DNA from: Eubacterium sp.
GTDB taxonomy: Bacteria; Bacillota; Clostridia; Lachnospirales; Lachnospiraceae
Length of the DNA: 64,000 bases
Direction: 5' to 3'
Assembly: GCA_024684035.1 (NCBI GenBank)
Contig: JAIKXQ010000117.1
Span: 1-64,000 of the forward strand
Part shown: positions 8,252 through 17,117 of the stretch, piece by piece
Layout of the letters: every line of letters starts with the position of its first letter
How positions within the stretch are numbered: position 1 is the first letter of the stretch
Made by a program: the position numbers and the translations under genes
The notes under the pieces: model-generated
Told to the model about the DNA's origin: nothing
The model's database searches: none
What the model saw: only the letters and a program-made list of their open reading frames with translations

Positions 8252-9252
8252 TACTTCTCCTTCTTTCTTGCGAGAGCCCGATAGAGCTCGTCGGTGTGGG
8301 GTTTGTCCAGGTATCTCACTTCATCCCCGTTTCTCAGGATTCTGTCATTCGAATCGGTTGTCCGGCCGACAATAGCACTGTGAATTCCTGCCTTTCTGAG
8401 CTCGGAGACAAGTTTTTCCCCGTTCTCTGTCACAATCAGCATGGAGCCGCTGGACATGAGTTCATAGGGATTCACATCAAAAAACTCACAGATTTCCACG
8501 CTCTCCTGCCGGATGGGGATTGCTTTCAGATCGATTTCCAGTCCGACATTTCCTGCCGAGGCAATTTCCCAGAGAGCGCCGAACACTCCTCCCTCTGTAA
8601 TATCATGCATGGCAACCACGCCGGATTTTACGGCGACTTGAGCATCTTTCACAACGGAAAGGAAGCGGTCGAAGTCTCTGGCTTCCTGTACAAACTCCGG
8701 AGAAAAACGCTGGAGCAGTTCTTCTTCCCTCTCTTTTGCCAGAATCGTCGTTCCTTCAATCGCGATCCACTTCGTCACAACCACATCCTGATCGGGACGG
8801 ATATCGGCAGGGTTCAGGAAAGCATCCCTGGAGATCTTACCCACGCCTGTCACGGAAATCAGTGGTGCGTTTACACAGGCCGTAATCTCCGTGTGTCCGC
8901 CCAGAATTTCCATTCCCATTTCCGCACAGGTACGATCCGCATCCTGCATGATCGCTCGAAGCTCCTGTTCCTCCAGACTTTCGGGAAAAAGGAAGGTAAG
9001 CATCACACCCACGGGCTCTGCTCCGGAAGCCGCGAGGTCATTGGCTGTGATATGAATACAGTGTGAGCCCAGATCCTTCACCGTTCCTGTGATCGGATCC
9101 GAGGAAAAAACAAACACTTCGTTTTCTCCGGCTGCCACTGCCGCGCAGTCGACACCTACGGATGGTCCCGCAAGGACATCCTCTCTTCTGTGATGAACCT
9201 GTTTCAAAACCGAACGAATCAGTACTGATTCCGGCAGTTTTCCGATTTTCAT
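8251..9252 (-). CDS. AIR synthase-related / HypE-like protein
   Basis: 333 residues in the PurM/SelD/HypE ATP-binding fold. Visible signs are the N-terminal MKIGKLPESVL, ITANDLAASGAEPVGVML, EILGGHTE and AMHDITEGGVFGALWE, which carry the phosphate and metal-binding residues of the fold. HypE proper makes the cyanide ligand of NiFe-hydrogenases, but no other hyp genes are near and the C-terminal HypE cysteine is absent, so the substrate is unknown. The reading frame extends upstream to 9540, but AGGGGGAAG six bases before this ATG and the conserved MKIGKL start decide it. The upstream extension reads through a palindromic element. Confidence 0.82.
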   Translation of the reverse strand: MKIGKLPESVLIRSVLKQVHHRREDVLAGPSVGVDCAAVAAGENEVFVFSSDPITGTVKDLGSHCIHITANDLAASGAEPVGVMLTFLFPESLEEQELRAIMQDADRTCAEMGMEILGGHTEITACVNAPLISVTGVGKISRDAFLNPADIRPDQDVVVTKWIAIEGTTILAKEREEELLQRFSPEFVQEARDFDRFLSVVKDAQVAVKSGVVAMHDITEGGVFGALWEIASAGNVGLEIDLKAIPIRQESVEICEFFDVNPYELMSSGSMLIVTENGEKLVSELRKAGIHSAIVGRTTDSNDRILRNGDEVRYLDKPHTDELYRALARKKEK

Positions 9253-9278
9253 TTTCTTCCCCCTCGCAATTTGATTCA

Positions 9279-9490
9279 AGTACACCATTCGCAAAATAAC
9301 TAGACTAATGTGCAGAATGCTTGCCCGAGAGTGCGTGCCTGAAAACGCAGGCGTAGCGGGGCGTTGAACGTCCGGGGGACGTTCGTTAAACGCCGACCGA
9401 AGTGGAACGTAGAACGTCGAGGCTTTCAGGTGCGTGCTATCGGGATAAGCAGGCAAGCATTCGGTCCAGTTATTTAAGAAATGGTGTACT
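9279..9490. repeat. Long nested palindromic element (~212 nt) with perfect terminal inverted repeats
   Basis: Perfect 11-bp ends (AGTACACCATT and AATGGTGTACT) enclose further nested complementary blocks in the same order: AAATAACT/AGTTATTT, GAATGCTTGCC/GGCAAGCATTC, CCTGAAA/TTTCAGG and GAACGTCC/GGACGTTC. The whole segment can fold into one long interrupted hairpin on either strand. No reading frame explains it. It could be a MITE-like element or a structured RNA; no target-site duplication is evident. Confidence 0.75.
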
Positions 9491-9622
9491 AGTGTCTGGC
9501 ACATGCCAAATCCAGAGTATGCTCCGCTTGATTCTGACACTGACTCGTACGCTGATTAAAGCGTTTCATTCACCGGTTTTCAGCGTCAGACATAAATCAC
9601 CAAAGCAAACCCATACATGCAA

Positions 9623-9659
9623 CGGCGGGCTCTGCGGAAAATTCCCGCAGAACCCGCCG
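9623..9659 (-). terminator. Probable terminator of the VanW gene
   Basis: A 15-bp GC-rich stem with one mismatch (CGGCGGGCTCTGCGG against CCGCAGAACCCGCCG) and a 7-base loop lies about 25 bases past the VanW stop codon. Only TTGCATG follows on the minus strand, so the T-tract is poor. Confidence 0.6.
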
Positions 9660-9684
9660 GTAAATTCTTGATTTGTTCACTTGT

Positions 9685-11340
9685 TTACTGTCCTTCCGCA
9701 TAGGACTGGCCATCATCCGATGGCACATATTCTTCCTGGACATAGTTCTGATCTTCTGCCGTCTGCACCGTGGATCCACTGCTGACAGCCACCTGAAGCG
9801 CCCCCAGATCCTGTTGCTGACAGGCCGCGGAAATTGCCGCAAGTGTCGCCCCGTCGGCATCTTTTGTACCTGCGGTAAAGGTATAGGGCATCATCTGATA
9901 GTTGCTGCTGTTGACTCTCTCCTCTTCACTGAATTCACCGTTCACGTAAATCAGCTTCCACAGCTCAGCCACACAGCCCTGAATTCCACCGGAACTCTCA
10001 ATGCTTCCCAGCGGCTTCGTCGCGTCGGTGTCATAGGCCTTTTCTACGTCTTTGTACTCATCCACCCGGCTCTCAAAGGAAATGGTTCGGTTGGGATCTC
10101 TGGTCTCATGTCCGTAGATATTAAAGGTCAGATAACCGTCCTTGGTGATTCCCTGAATGTAAATCGGGGCGTCTGTATTGTTTTTGAAACGGAAGTCAAG
10201 GGAGCCCTCGGAGATTGCCGCGTCGAAACCGGGATCCACATAGGATACCAGGTAGGAGTGATTATGGCGCTCCGTCACTTCCAACTCCGCGCGGATCACG
10301 GCATTGTAAAGGGTGGTTGATGTCTGGCAGACACCGCCGCCGTAGGTCTTGACCACTTTGGTTCCCTCATAGGTATCTCCCGGAAGGAAGCCGTTTTCTG
10401 CCGTGGTGGGTCCGATGACTTTCTCCGCAGAGAACTCCTCTCCCGGATAAAGAACCGTTCCGTCGATGTGACGGACTGCGATCTCCACGTTCACGTCATG
10501 GCTTCTGTTTCCGGTGGCATACGCCGTTCTTCCGCTGCCCAGAAGGTCTGTCACCAAAGAGAGCTGATCCCGACCGTTTTTGTACTTTGTGACATTCGCT
10601 CTCAGCTCAACGCCACCCTGACCGCCGGTCCACTCATCTTCCATATAAGTGATAACTTTTTCCACGGACTCGCTGACGTTTATGTCCACGCCGTTTCTTC
10701 CGCCGGTGATTGTAAAGGAGTTGTCCTCATTCAGTTTCAGCCCGTTGGACTGGGCATCGCAGTTCAGGCTCTCCGCGCTCTTTTCTACAACTTCCCGCAC
10801 TTTCCCGGGAGAAACGGTAAAGAAAAGCTTCAGGATAATCTGCTCCTTATTCTTCATGGCCTGCTCCGCCAGGAACCGCTTGTAAACATTCCCCTTTCTT
10901 CCGATGGAGAGGGCTTCTTTTACAACGTCCCGGTTGGAATATCCAAGTCCCAGCTTACCGGCAGTGGTTCGGTACGACTGCTCATCCGCATAGAAGACGA
11001 TGATGCTGTCCGAGAGTTCTTTCATTCTCCTCTCCACAGCCGCCGACGCCTCTTCCTCCGTCATATCTGTCACGTCGATGTTGTCGATATAGATTCTCCC
11101 GCCGTTCTTTTTCTTCGGCCGCTCTGTGCCGGAAGAATCCGGCGTACCGGAAACGGGCGTCGTCTGTGCGGAAGCCGCCTCGGACGTCGTGACGGTGACT
11201 GCCTCAAGCCCCTGAACCTCTTCGTTCATCTCCGCATCCGCATGTACTGTTGCAAACATGGACAGGATCATCATAAAAACCAGCATGAGTGCAATTACTG
11301 ACGCAAGAATCTGTTTTTTTCTTTCTTTATTGTTTCGCAT
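9685..11340 (-). CDS. VanW family secreted protein
   Basis: 551 residues. A signal peptide covers ~1-35 (basic KERKK, hydrophobic stretch, likely cleavage after VHA), followed by a Ser/Thr linker. Residues ~80-250 resemble the putative peptidoglycan-binding domain that precedes VanW domains. The VanW domain spans ~270-400, with the hallmark GGGVCQTSTTLYNAVI and GFLPGDTYEG. Function is not established for the family; context in other Firmicutes is the cell wall. The C-terminus is Gln/Ser-rich. It lies 14 bases downstream of the fructokinase gene, so the two may share a transcript, although no functional link is evident. The start has an AAGAAGG ribosome binding site. Confidence 0.88.
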   Translation of the reverse strand: MRNNKERKKQILASVIALMLVFMMILSMFATVHADAEMNEEVQGLEAVTVTTSEAASAQTTPVSGTPDSSGTERPKKKNGGRIYIDNIDVTDMTEEEASAAVERRMKELSDSIIVFYADEQSYRTTAGKLGLGYSNRDVVKEALSIGRKGNVYKRFLAEQAMKNKEQIILKLFFTVSPGKVREVVEKSAESLNCDAQSNGLKLNEDNSFTITGGRNGVDINVSESVEKVITYMEDEWTGGQGGVELRANVTKYKNGRDQLSLVTDLLGSGRTAYATGNRSHDVNVEIAVRHIDGTVLYPGEEFSAEKVIGPTTAENGFLPGDTYEGTKVVKTYGGGVCQTSTTLYNAVIRAELEVTERHNHSYLVSYVDPGFDAAISEGSLDFRFKNNTDAPIYIQGITKDGYLTFNIYGHETRDPNRTISFESRVDEYKDVEKAYDTDATKPLGSIESSGGIQGCVAELWKLIYVNGEFSEEERVNSSNYQMMPYTFTAGTKDADGATLAAISAACQQQDLGALQVAVSSGSTVQTAEDQNYVQEEYVPSDDGQSYAEGQ

Positions 11341-11354
11341 CAGAAACCTTCTTA

Positions 11355-12320
11355 TCAGAACTTTTCAAGCTTCAGGTTGTAGAGATACATAACGTCATCT
11401 CTGTTTGGCATTGCCGGGATGGCTCCGCGCTTCTCTACGCAAAGTCCCGCAACGATATTTGCAAAACGGATAAAATCTGAAGCCTGCTGCTGGGTGAGTT
11501 CCTCCGGACTCACTTTCTCCTCCGCAAATCTTGAGAGAAGTCCTCCCCAGAAGGAATCGCCTGCTCCTGTCGTGTCCACGACCTTCCTCGTCTGTGAAGG
11601 TTCTTTGACAGTGAACCTCTCTGTGCGGAGCATCGCGCCATCCTTACCCATGGTTATGACCACACACTTGACTCCCTGATCCAGAAGAATCTGAGCCGCC
11701 TCGTAGGGATCCTCGACTCCTGTCAGAAGCTTTGTCTCTTCATCGGAGACCTTCATGATATCCACATACTTGATCACAGAACGCATCTCCTGCTCAGCCG
11801 CTTCCCGGCTGGGCCAGAGAGGTGCACGGTAGTTCGGATCGTAGGAAATCAGTGCTCCGGCTTTTTTTGCCTGCTCCACAGCATAGATCGTGGCGCTTCT
11901 GGCCGGCTCATTTGTCAATGACAACGAACCGAAATGGAAGATTCTTGTCTGATTGAGGATATCCATATTCACTTCATCTGCGCGGATCTGTGTGTCTGCC
12001 CCCGGTTTTCTGGCAAAAGAAAAAGATCTCTCACCGTCCTTTAACTGAACGAAGGCAAGGGTCGTGAATACCTCCGGATCTTCGATCAGACCTTTGGTCT
12101 CCACTCCATTGTTAATCAACGTCTGTTTGAGGAGCTCTCCATGCATGTCCTTCCCGACTTTTCCGATAAAAGCGGTTTTCAGACCGAGCTTCGACATTGC
12201 CACAAGTACATTTGCCGGTGCTCCTCCCGGATTCTGTTCAAAAAGGGTACGGCCTGCTTCACTGGTTCCGCATGGTGTAAAATCGATCAAAAGTTCACCC
12301 ATTGCTGTAACATCATACAT
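11355..12320 (-). CDS. scrK: Fructokinase (PfkB/ribokinase family)
   Basis: 321 residues of the PfkB family. The N-terminal GELLIDFTP and NPGGAPANVLVAMSKLG bind the sugar. The C-terminal signature VDTTGAGDSFWGGLL holds the anion hole and catalytic Asp. Similarity is to bacterial fructokinases that phosphorylate D-fructose with ATP in the cytoplasm, but substrate assignment from motifs alone is moderate and a related ketose is possible. It has an AAAGGAGC ribosome binding site. No sucrose or fructose transporter is next to it; the gene upstream ends the O-acetylation operon 103 bases away. Confidence 0.85.
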   Translation of the reverse strand: MYDVTAMGELLIDFTPCGTSEAGRTLFEQNPGGAPANVLVAMSKLGLKTAFIGKVGKDMHGELLKQTLINNGVETKGLIEDPEVFTTLAFVQLKDGERSFSFARKPGADTQIRADEVNMDILNQTRIFHFGSLSLTNEPARSATIYAVEQAKKAGALISYDPNYRAPLWPSREAAEQEMRSVIKYVDIMKVSDEETKLLTGVEDPYEAAQILLDQGVKCVVITMGKDGAMLRTERFTVKEPSQTRKVVDTTGAGDSFWGGLLSRFAEEKVSPEELTQQQASDFIRFANIVAGLCVEKRGAIPAMPNRDDVMYLYNLKLEKF

Positions 12321-12423
12321 ACTTTTCTGCTCCTTTACGGTAAAAAATGAAAACGCCGGTTATTGGCAAACATAGAAAACGTGATCCATCAACATTTCTA
12401 CTTTTCTATATTCTGTCTGACAG

Positions 12424-13701
12424 CTATCCGATCGTTGTCCGGCGATGCTCGTTGATGCCGCTGATCAGATAATGCTCAACGTATTGCGTAAAATTCCCCT
12501 GAAATTCTTCGCGCAAGTCCTCATTATATGCCCGATAGGCTCTTACGTCAAATTCCTCAGAGGCCTGTCGTCCCTCGCGGATTCCGTAGTTTACGAACTG
12601 CTCCAAGGCTCCCTCGTCATCTCCTGCATACCGGTCTTTGATATAGGAATATCTCTCTACATAATAATCATAATTGTAGATCGCAGAATAGTCCACCCCA
12701 TTATATTCCGTCAGGGGATCCACCATCTTGTCGCAGCCGGTTCCGTGGCGGCCGGCCTCTTTTCCTTCGTTCATCCAGTCCCGGTAAAACTCCGCCACAT
12801 CACCTTTGTATTTCCTGCGAAGTTCCGGATATTCATTCATATACGAGCAGACGTCAAATTCCTCCGACGCCCTTCTTCTCATTGTCATACCATTGTCGAC
12901 AAAATCCTCATAGGCCGCCTGCTTATCCATGCCGAATTTTGCTTTCAATTCCGGATTGTATTTCATGTACGCATCAAAATCAAAGACGGATGCAAACTCA
13001 CCGGTGATTTCCACCTCCGGCTTCGGTGTGGGTGTGAGAGTTGGCGTCGGCGTGGCATTGGTATTTGCGCCGCTGCCGCTTTCCCCGCCTGCAGATGACA
13101 TACCCTTCACATACTGGACGATGATGTCGTATATTCTCTGATAGGTGGCCACATCAAAGTGAAGGCCGTCCACGGTGGCATAGTTGTCAATGATGGCGCT
13201 GTAGGTGTCAATGTACGTGTAGTTTCTCGCCGACTTCTTGAGCTTGTCATTGAATTTCCGGATTTCGGAATTTTTTACCGTCGTACACTGCGCTTCATCC
13301 ACCGGATTGACCGAAACCACATAGGTCTTGACTCCCATGGATTTCCACTGTTCCGCTTTCTCGTTGTAGGTATTGACGTAGAGATTAATATCCGCGATGT
13401 CATTAACACCGTAATTCAGAATCACCACCGCACCCTGCTCGAGTTCGGCTTCAATCTCAGGCATCGCCTCGTTGGTAAAATAGGAGTATCCCATACCGAC
13501 CTTTGCAATCCATTCATCGTTGTCATTGCCGGTATTGGCATACATATTCATGCCCACCGTTCTGGAATCTCCGGAAAAAATCATTTTTGCCGGATCCGCC
13601 GATGCTGTAGACGGGCGCATCAGTCCGGCCGCCGCACAGACCACAGCAAGCATCAGCGCCAGTCGACGGCTGAACTTCCTCCGTTTTCTATTGTCTCCCA
13701 T
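12424..13701 (-). CDS. Secreted SGNH hydrolase-like protein with four C-terminal repeats
   Basis: 425 residues. A signal peptide (RKRRKFSRRLALMLAVVCAAAG, ending STASA) precedes an SGNH domain: block I FSGDSRTVG with the nucleophile Ser, block III NYGVNDI, and block V DGLHFD with the Asp and His. A Thr/Pro linker (TPTPTLTPTPKP) leads to four degenerate ~43-residue repeats, each with an aromatic-rich start (FDFDAYMKYNPEL, FDVCSYMNEYPEL, YNYDYYVERYSYI, FDVRAYRAYNEDL) and a GxxxxR ending. The repeats may bind cell-wall polymer (inference). It is the last gene of the O-acetylation operon, 88 bases after the DHHW gene. AAGGGAG precedes the chosen ATG; an in-frame ATG 30 bases earlier is possible. 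Confidence 0.82.
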   Translation of the reverse strand: MGDNRKRRKFSRRLALMLAVVCAAAGLMRPSTASADPAKMIFSGDSRTVGMNMYANTGNDNDEWIAKVGMGYSYFTNEAMPEIEAELEQGAVVILNYGVNDIADINLYVNTYNEKAEQWKSMGVKTYVVSVNPVDEAQCTTVKNSEIRKFNDKLKKSARNYTYIDTYSAIIDNYATVDGLHFDVATYQRIYDIIVQYVKGMSSAGGESGSGANTNATPTPTLTPTPKPEVEITGEFASVFDFDAYMKYNPELKAKFGMDKQAAYEDFVDNGMTMRRRASEEFDVCSYMNEYPELRRKYKGDVAEFYRDWMNEGKEAGRHGTGCDKMVDPLTEYNGVDYSAIYNYDYYVERYSYIKDRYAGDDEGALEQFVNYGIREGRQASEEFDVRAYRAYNEDLREEFQGNFTQYVEHYLISGINEHRRTTIG

Positions 13702-13789
13702 GGCAGCTCCCTTCTCATTGTTTCCAGACATTTTTCCTGTTCCGACTCTCAGAATTCACGAAACCGGCGGCCGATGCCGGCTTCCTCAT

Positions 13790-15115
13790 TTATTCTTCCG
13801 ATGAGGAACTAACAGTGAGATCCTCGAGATTATCCTCTTCAAAGTCTACAGATGATGATGACACGCTTCCGAGACTCTCCGTCCCGCTTCCGGAAGCAGC
13901 ATCCTTTCTGCCGCTGTTCAGCACATCCGTCAGCGTCGTATCTGTTGCGAACGTATTCTGGCTGTACAAAAAGAGCACGTCCGTAATCTCCGCGGAAGAA
14001 ATCACCTGATTCACATCCTCGTAGTAATACCGCGGATCAATCATGATGATATTGTCATAGTAGGGAATCAGAAGCGGCACAAAAGCATTTGCGTAGGAGT
14101 CTTTGAAAATCAGGATATTCTTTCCTGTGTCTGCTGTGGTGTGAATCTCCACCGCCGGGTGATTTCCTCCGAAAAAGACCTGGTACTGATCCTTCTCCTT
14201 GAGTTTGGAGCGAATGTACACCGATGTTGTGCTGGTCTGCGTGTCCGGATAATAGACATAATACTCCGGCATCTTCGTCTTGGGAACGAGGATCCGGATC
14301 TCATCCGCCACACTGTGCCGTCCACTCTTGGACGCCAGTGTTCCCTGGAAAGAACCGGAAACGGTATAAGAAGCATAAGAGGTCTCGGGATCCAGAATCC
14401 CCAGGTTCCCGGCCATCTCCGCCAGAGCGTATCCGGCGCCGGCAGATGTCCAGTGATGATCGGTCTTGTAATAGAGCTGTTCATCCCCGTGAGCCCGGAA
14501 AGCGTCCGACAACCTGGTGAACTTGATTCCGGTGTCCATGAGACTGTTCTCTTCTTCGCTGATATCACCGATCTGATCCCTGAAAGGGGCATTCTTCGGC
14601 AGCAGTTTCGGGTACACAGCCCCTGCACAGGGCACCAGAACCATATTCATATTCAGATTCTGATGTTCATTCCAGAAATCACGGATTGCAGTCTCTTTGA
14701 GCTTCATCTGCTCCTCATCCGGAACATTTGCCTTCTCAAGAAGATATCCGTTTTTTCCGAGATACACCTCTCCGGCCTCTTTTCTTCCGAGAAAGGTGTT
14801 TTCCAGAAGGTTCAACGTAAGCCAGCGGTCTCTGCCAAAGAACTGATCGTTGAGATAGGCGGAAAAATCCTTGAAATAACTGCCGTCTTTTACGGCAGCC
14901 GCACTCAGCTTCGGTTTCTGCGCCAGATTTCTGTTCTCGTTTTCTGAAAAAGTACGATCCTTTGTTGCCATATTGACGATGACAAAACCCGCCACCATGG
15001 CCAGAAAAAGCACCGTGAGTGTTTTCGCATGCCACTTGCGAAGGAATCTCAGTTTTCGTTTCCGGCGCTGCTCCTTCGTGGCAGCACCTCTGCGTCGTTT
15101 ATTTGTCCTTTGCAT
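13790..15115 (-). CDS. DHHW family protein (AlgJ/AlgX-like acetyltransferase partner)
   Basis: 441 residues. A basic N-terminus is followed by one membrane helix (~31-50), then an extracytoplasmic SGNH-like domain. The family signature KTDHHWTSAGAGYAL places Asp219-His220-His221-Trp222 as the catalytic pair region. IFKDSYANAFVPLL supplies the likely Ser. The last ~40 residues are Ser/Glu-rich. DHHW/AlgJ-like proteins accept acetyl groups exported by an MBOAT protein and transfer them to polysaccharide. The MBOAT gene lies 92 bases upstream. The acceptor polymer is unknown. Confidence 0.87.
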   Translation of the reverse strand: MQRTNKRRRGAATKEQRRKRKLRFLRKWHAKTLTVLFLAMVAGFVIVNMATKDRTFSENENRNLAQKPKLSAAAVKDGSYFKDFSAYLNDQFFGRDRWLTLNLLENTFLGRKEAGEVYLGKNGYLLEKANVPDEEQMKLKETAIRDFWNEHQNLNMNMVLVPCAGAVYPKLLPKNAPFRDQIGDISEEENSLMDTGIKFTRLSDAFRAHGDEQLYYKTDHHWTSAGAGYALAEMAGNLGILDPETSYASYTVSGSFQGTLASKSGRHSVADEIRILVPKTKMPEYYVYYPDTQTSTTSVYIRSKLKEKDQYQVFFGGNHPAVEIHTTADTGKNILIFKDSYANAFVPLLIPYYDNIIMIDPRYYYEDVNQVISSAEITDVLFLYSQNTFATDTTLTDVLNSGRKDAASGSGTESLGSVSSSSVDFEEDNLEDLTVSSSSEE

Positions 15116-15207
15116 TGCATCCCCTCATTTGATGTTACTGCTCATTTTTTTTAAACCTGATCACAAAGCTGTCTCTCGACGTGATCTCCCCGCCCCCGGG
15201 ATCTTTG

Positions 15208-16596
15208 TCAGAACCTCACATAAAGGAAGGACGAGTAGGAATTCGCGATCATGTTTGATATACAGAGAATAAAGAGCAGCAGGTAGCAGGCCACTGAAAT
15301 CCCGGCATGTACCTTGCTTTTCTCATAAGAATAGGCATTTACAACTCTGCTCACATTCGGTCCGCAGCAGAGGAACGCCAGAATCAGAAGAATCGCGTTG
15401 CTTCCCAGGTAGTAGGAAGTCGTCGCATTCCAGAATCCCAGTCGGGCGGAACCGAGCATCTGTCCCATCCATCCAAACGCAGCTCCCAGGGTCGGCGTGA
15501 AGAAAAAGATCCATCCGAAGAAGGCAATCAGCGTCGTCCCGATGATCCGGAACAGCCGTGGAACGCGATTCATGAATTTGCTGAAAAACACTTTGTCTCC
15601 GATCACCCACAGTCCGTGATAGATTCCCCAGATAATGAAGTTCCAGCTTGCTCCGTGCCAGATTCCGGTCAGAAGCCACACAACCGACAGGTTCATGATC
15701 TGTCTGGCCTGACTGCAGCGGTTTCCGCCAAGAGGAATATATACGTAGTCACGGAACCAGGCTCCCAGTGAGATATGCCAGCGTCTCCAGAAATCCGACA
15801 CGCTGTCTGCCATGTAGGGATAATCGAAGTTCTTCTCCAGACGGAAGCCGAACATTCTTCCAAGTCCAATGGCCATGTCCGAGTAGCCGCTGAAGTCAAA
15901 GTACAGCTGCAAACTGTAGAAAATCATGCCGAGCCACGCTGTCGCAGACGCCATCTTCCCGACGCCCTGAAGAGAAGCAAACGCGGCTCCAAGATTGTCC
16001 GCGATCAGTACCTTCTTGAACATACCCACCAGGAAAAGCCGCATGCCGCTGCACAGCCCCGGAACAGAGATTTCTCTCTCTGCGAGCTGATCCTTAATCT
16101 TATGATACTCTACAATAGGTCCCTGGGTAATTTTCGGAAAAAAAGATACGTAAAGCATGTAGGAGATGATATTTCTCTCACAGGACGCTTTTCCGAAATA
16201 CACGTCCAGCACGTAAGAAAGGACCGTAAATGTATAGAAGGAAATTCCGATGGGAAGCGGCGGCGCCTGATAGCGGATGCCGACAATTCCCAGAAGAAAG
16301 CCCATGTATTTGTAGAAACCAAGCAACACCAGGTTTACGGCAACAGCCGAAATCACCCCGGCTTTTGCTTTTTCCTCAAATCCCCTGTTCCGCCATCCGT
16401 GAATCTCCAGAGCCGCAAGATAGTTAAACGCCATGGAGAAAAGAAGCAGAAGCAGATATCGTATATCTCCCCAGGCGTAGAACAGAAGGCTCAGGAGCAC
16501 CAGCACAAAGGATTTGATCCTGCGCGGTACAATATAATACAAAAGCAGGGATGCGGGAAGAAAAATGAACGCAAAAGTTATACTGTTGAATGTCAT
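15208..16596 (-). CDS. MBOAT family O-acyltransferase (AlgI-like)
   Basis: 462 residues with about ten to twelve membrane helices. Signature elements are YYIVPRRIK at the N-terminus, PIGISFYTFTVLSYVLDVYFGK, FPKITQGPIVEYHKI and the catalytic-histidine motif LTGIWHGASWNFIIWGIYHG. AlgI-like MBOATs move acetyl groups from cytosolic acetyl-CoA to the outer face of the membrane for O-acetylation of polysaccharide or teichoic acid. The longer reading frame begins at 16698, but MTFNSITFAF with GGGGAGAG just upstream is the real start. It sits between the DUF4358 and DHHW genes. Confidence 0.93.
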   Translation of the reverse strand: MTFNSITFAFIFLPASLLLYYIVPRRIKSFVLVLLSLLFYAWGDIRYLLLLLFSMAFNYLAALEIHGWRNRGFEEKAKAGVISAVAVNLVLLGFYKYMGFLLGIVGIRYQAPPLPIGISFYTFTVLSYVLDVYFGKASCERNIISYMLYVSFFPKITQGPIVEYHKIKDQLAEREISVPGLCSGMRLFLVGMFKKVLIADNLGAAFASLQGVGKMASATAWLGMIFYSLQLYFDFSGYSDMAIGLGRMFGFRLEKNFDYPYMADSVSDFWRRWHISLGAWFRDYVYIPLGGNRCSQARQIMNLSVVWLLTGIWHGASWNFIIWGIYHGLWVIGDKVFFSKFMNRVPRLFRIIGTTLIAFFGWIFFFTPTLGAAFGWMGQMLGSARLGFWNATTSYYLGSNAILLILAFLCCGPNVSRVVNAYSYEKSKVHAGISVACYLLLFILCISNMIANSYSSFLYVRF

Positions 16597-16609
16597 TGTT
16601 CTCTCCCCC

Positions 16610-17101
16610 TCAATATGCTTTTTCAAAGGCCTTGTGCAGCGCCTCCGGATCTTCCGCAGATCCGAAGAAGGCATAATTTCCCCGAATGTCGATGACACTC
16701 TTCTCCAGCATTGCCGTCTGGTCTACTCCGTAGCCGGCAAAACTCTTCTTCTGTGTCTCCAGTCTTTTTTCAATAGCGGCCCGCACTTCTTCCTGCTGGC
16801 TCTTATCATTCATTTTTACAAGGAGGAGTTCCTCCGCCCCCATATTTGTGACAGGATAATAAAGCACAATGCCTTCATACTGTGATACATCCAGTCCGTA
16901 GAGACGACGGATCATCTGGTTGTCGCCTTCCTGCATCTTTGTGAGATCAGCAGCCTCTGTCACCTTGTCTCTCATCATCGTTATACTTGTATTGCTTGAT
17001 CTGCCGCTGACAGACTGCATAATAATCACAACCACAGCGATCACTACCAGCAGCCATTTCGCAATGCCGATCATTTTCAGTCCTGAAAAATCTCTGTCCA
17101 T
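16610..17101 (-). CDS. DUF4358 domain protein
   Basis: 163 residues. A short N-terminus is followed by one membrane helix (~13-33, WLLVVIAVVVIIMQS), then an extracytoplasmic domain of ~120 residues matching what I know as DUF4358 (MQEGDNQMIRRLYGLDVSQYEGIVLYYP, GNYAFFGSAEDPEALHKAF). It has no known biochemical role. It recurs in Clostridia beside MBOAT/SGNH genes, which suggests an accessory part in surface O-acetylation. Gaps are 16 bases to the upstream SGNH gene and 13 to the MBOAT gene. The start follows GGGGGCGAG; the open frame extends further upstream without support. Confidence 0.8.
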   Translation of the reverse strand: MDRDFSGLKMIGIAKWLLVVIAVVVIIMQSVSGRSSNTSITMMRDKVTEAADLTKMQEGDNQMIRRLYGLDVSQYEGIVLYYPVTNMGAEELLLVKMNDKSQQEEVRAAIEKRLETQKKSFAGYGVDQTAMLEKSVIDIRGNYAFFGSAEDPEALHKAFEKAY

Positions 17102-17117
17102 CTCGCCCCCACACTTC

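Larger units (their letters stand above)
9253..9684. other. 432-base intergenic region
   Basis: Besides the long palindrome and the hairpin at 9623-9659, the stretch 9491-9620 shows no convincing gene. The promoter of the HypE-like/trmL unit must lie within about 30 bases of 9252 or inside the palindrome; no good -35/-10 pair was seen. Confidence 0.5.

Noticed and set aside
8251-9252. Selenophosphate synthetase (selD)
   Set aside because: The SelD N-terminal Sec/Cys-Lys motif is absent and the length and motifs fit the HypE-like branch better.
9253-9540. N-terminal extension of the HypE-like reading frame
   Set aside because: It reads through the 9.3-kb palindromic element. The family start and a strong ribosome binding site are at 9252.
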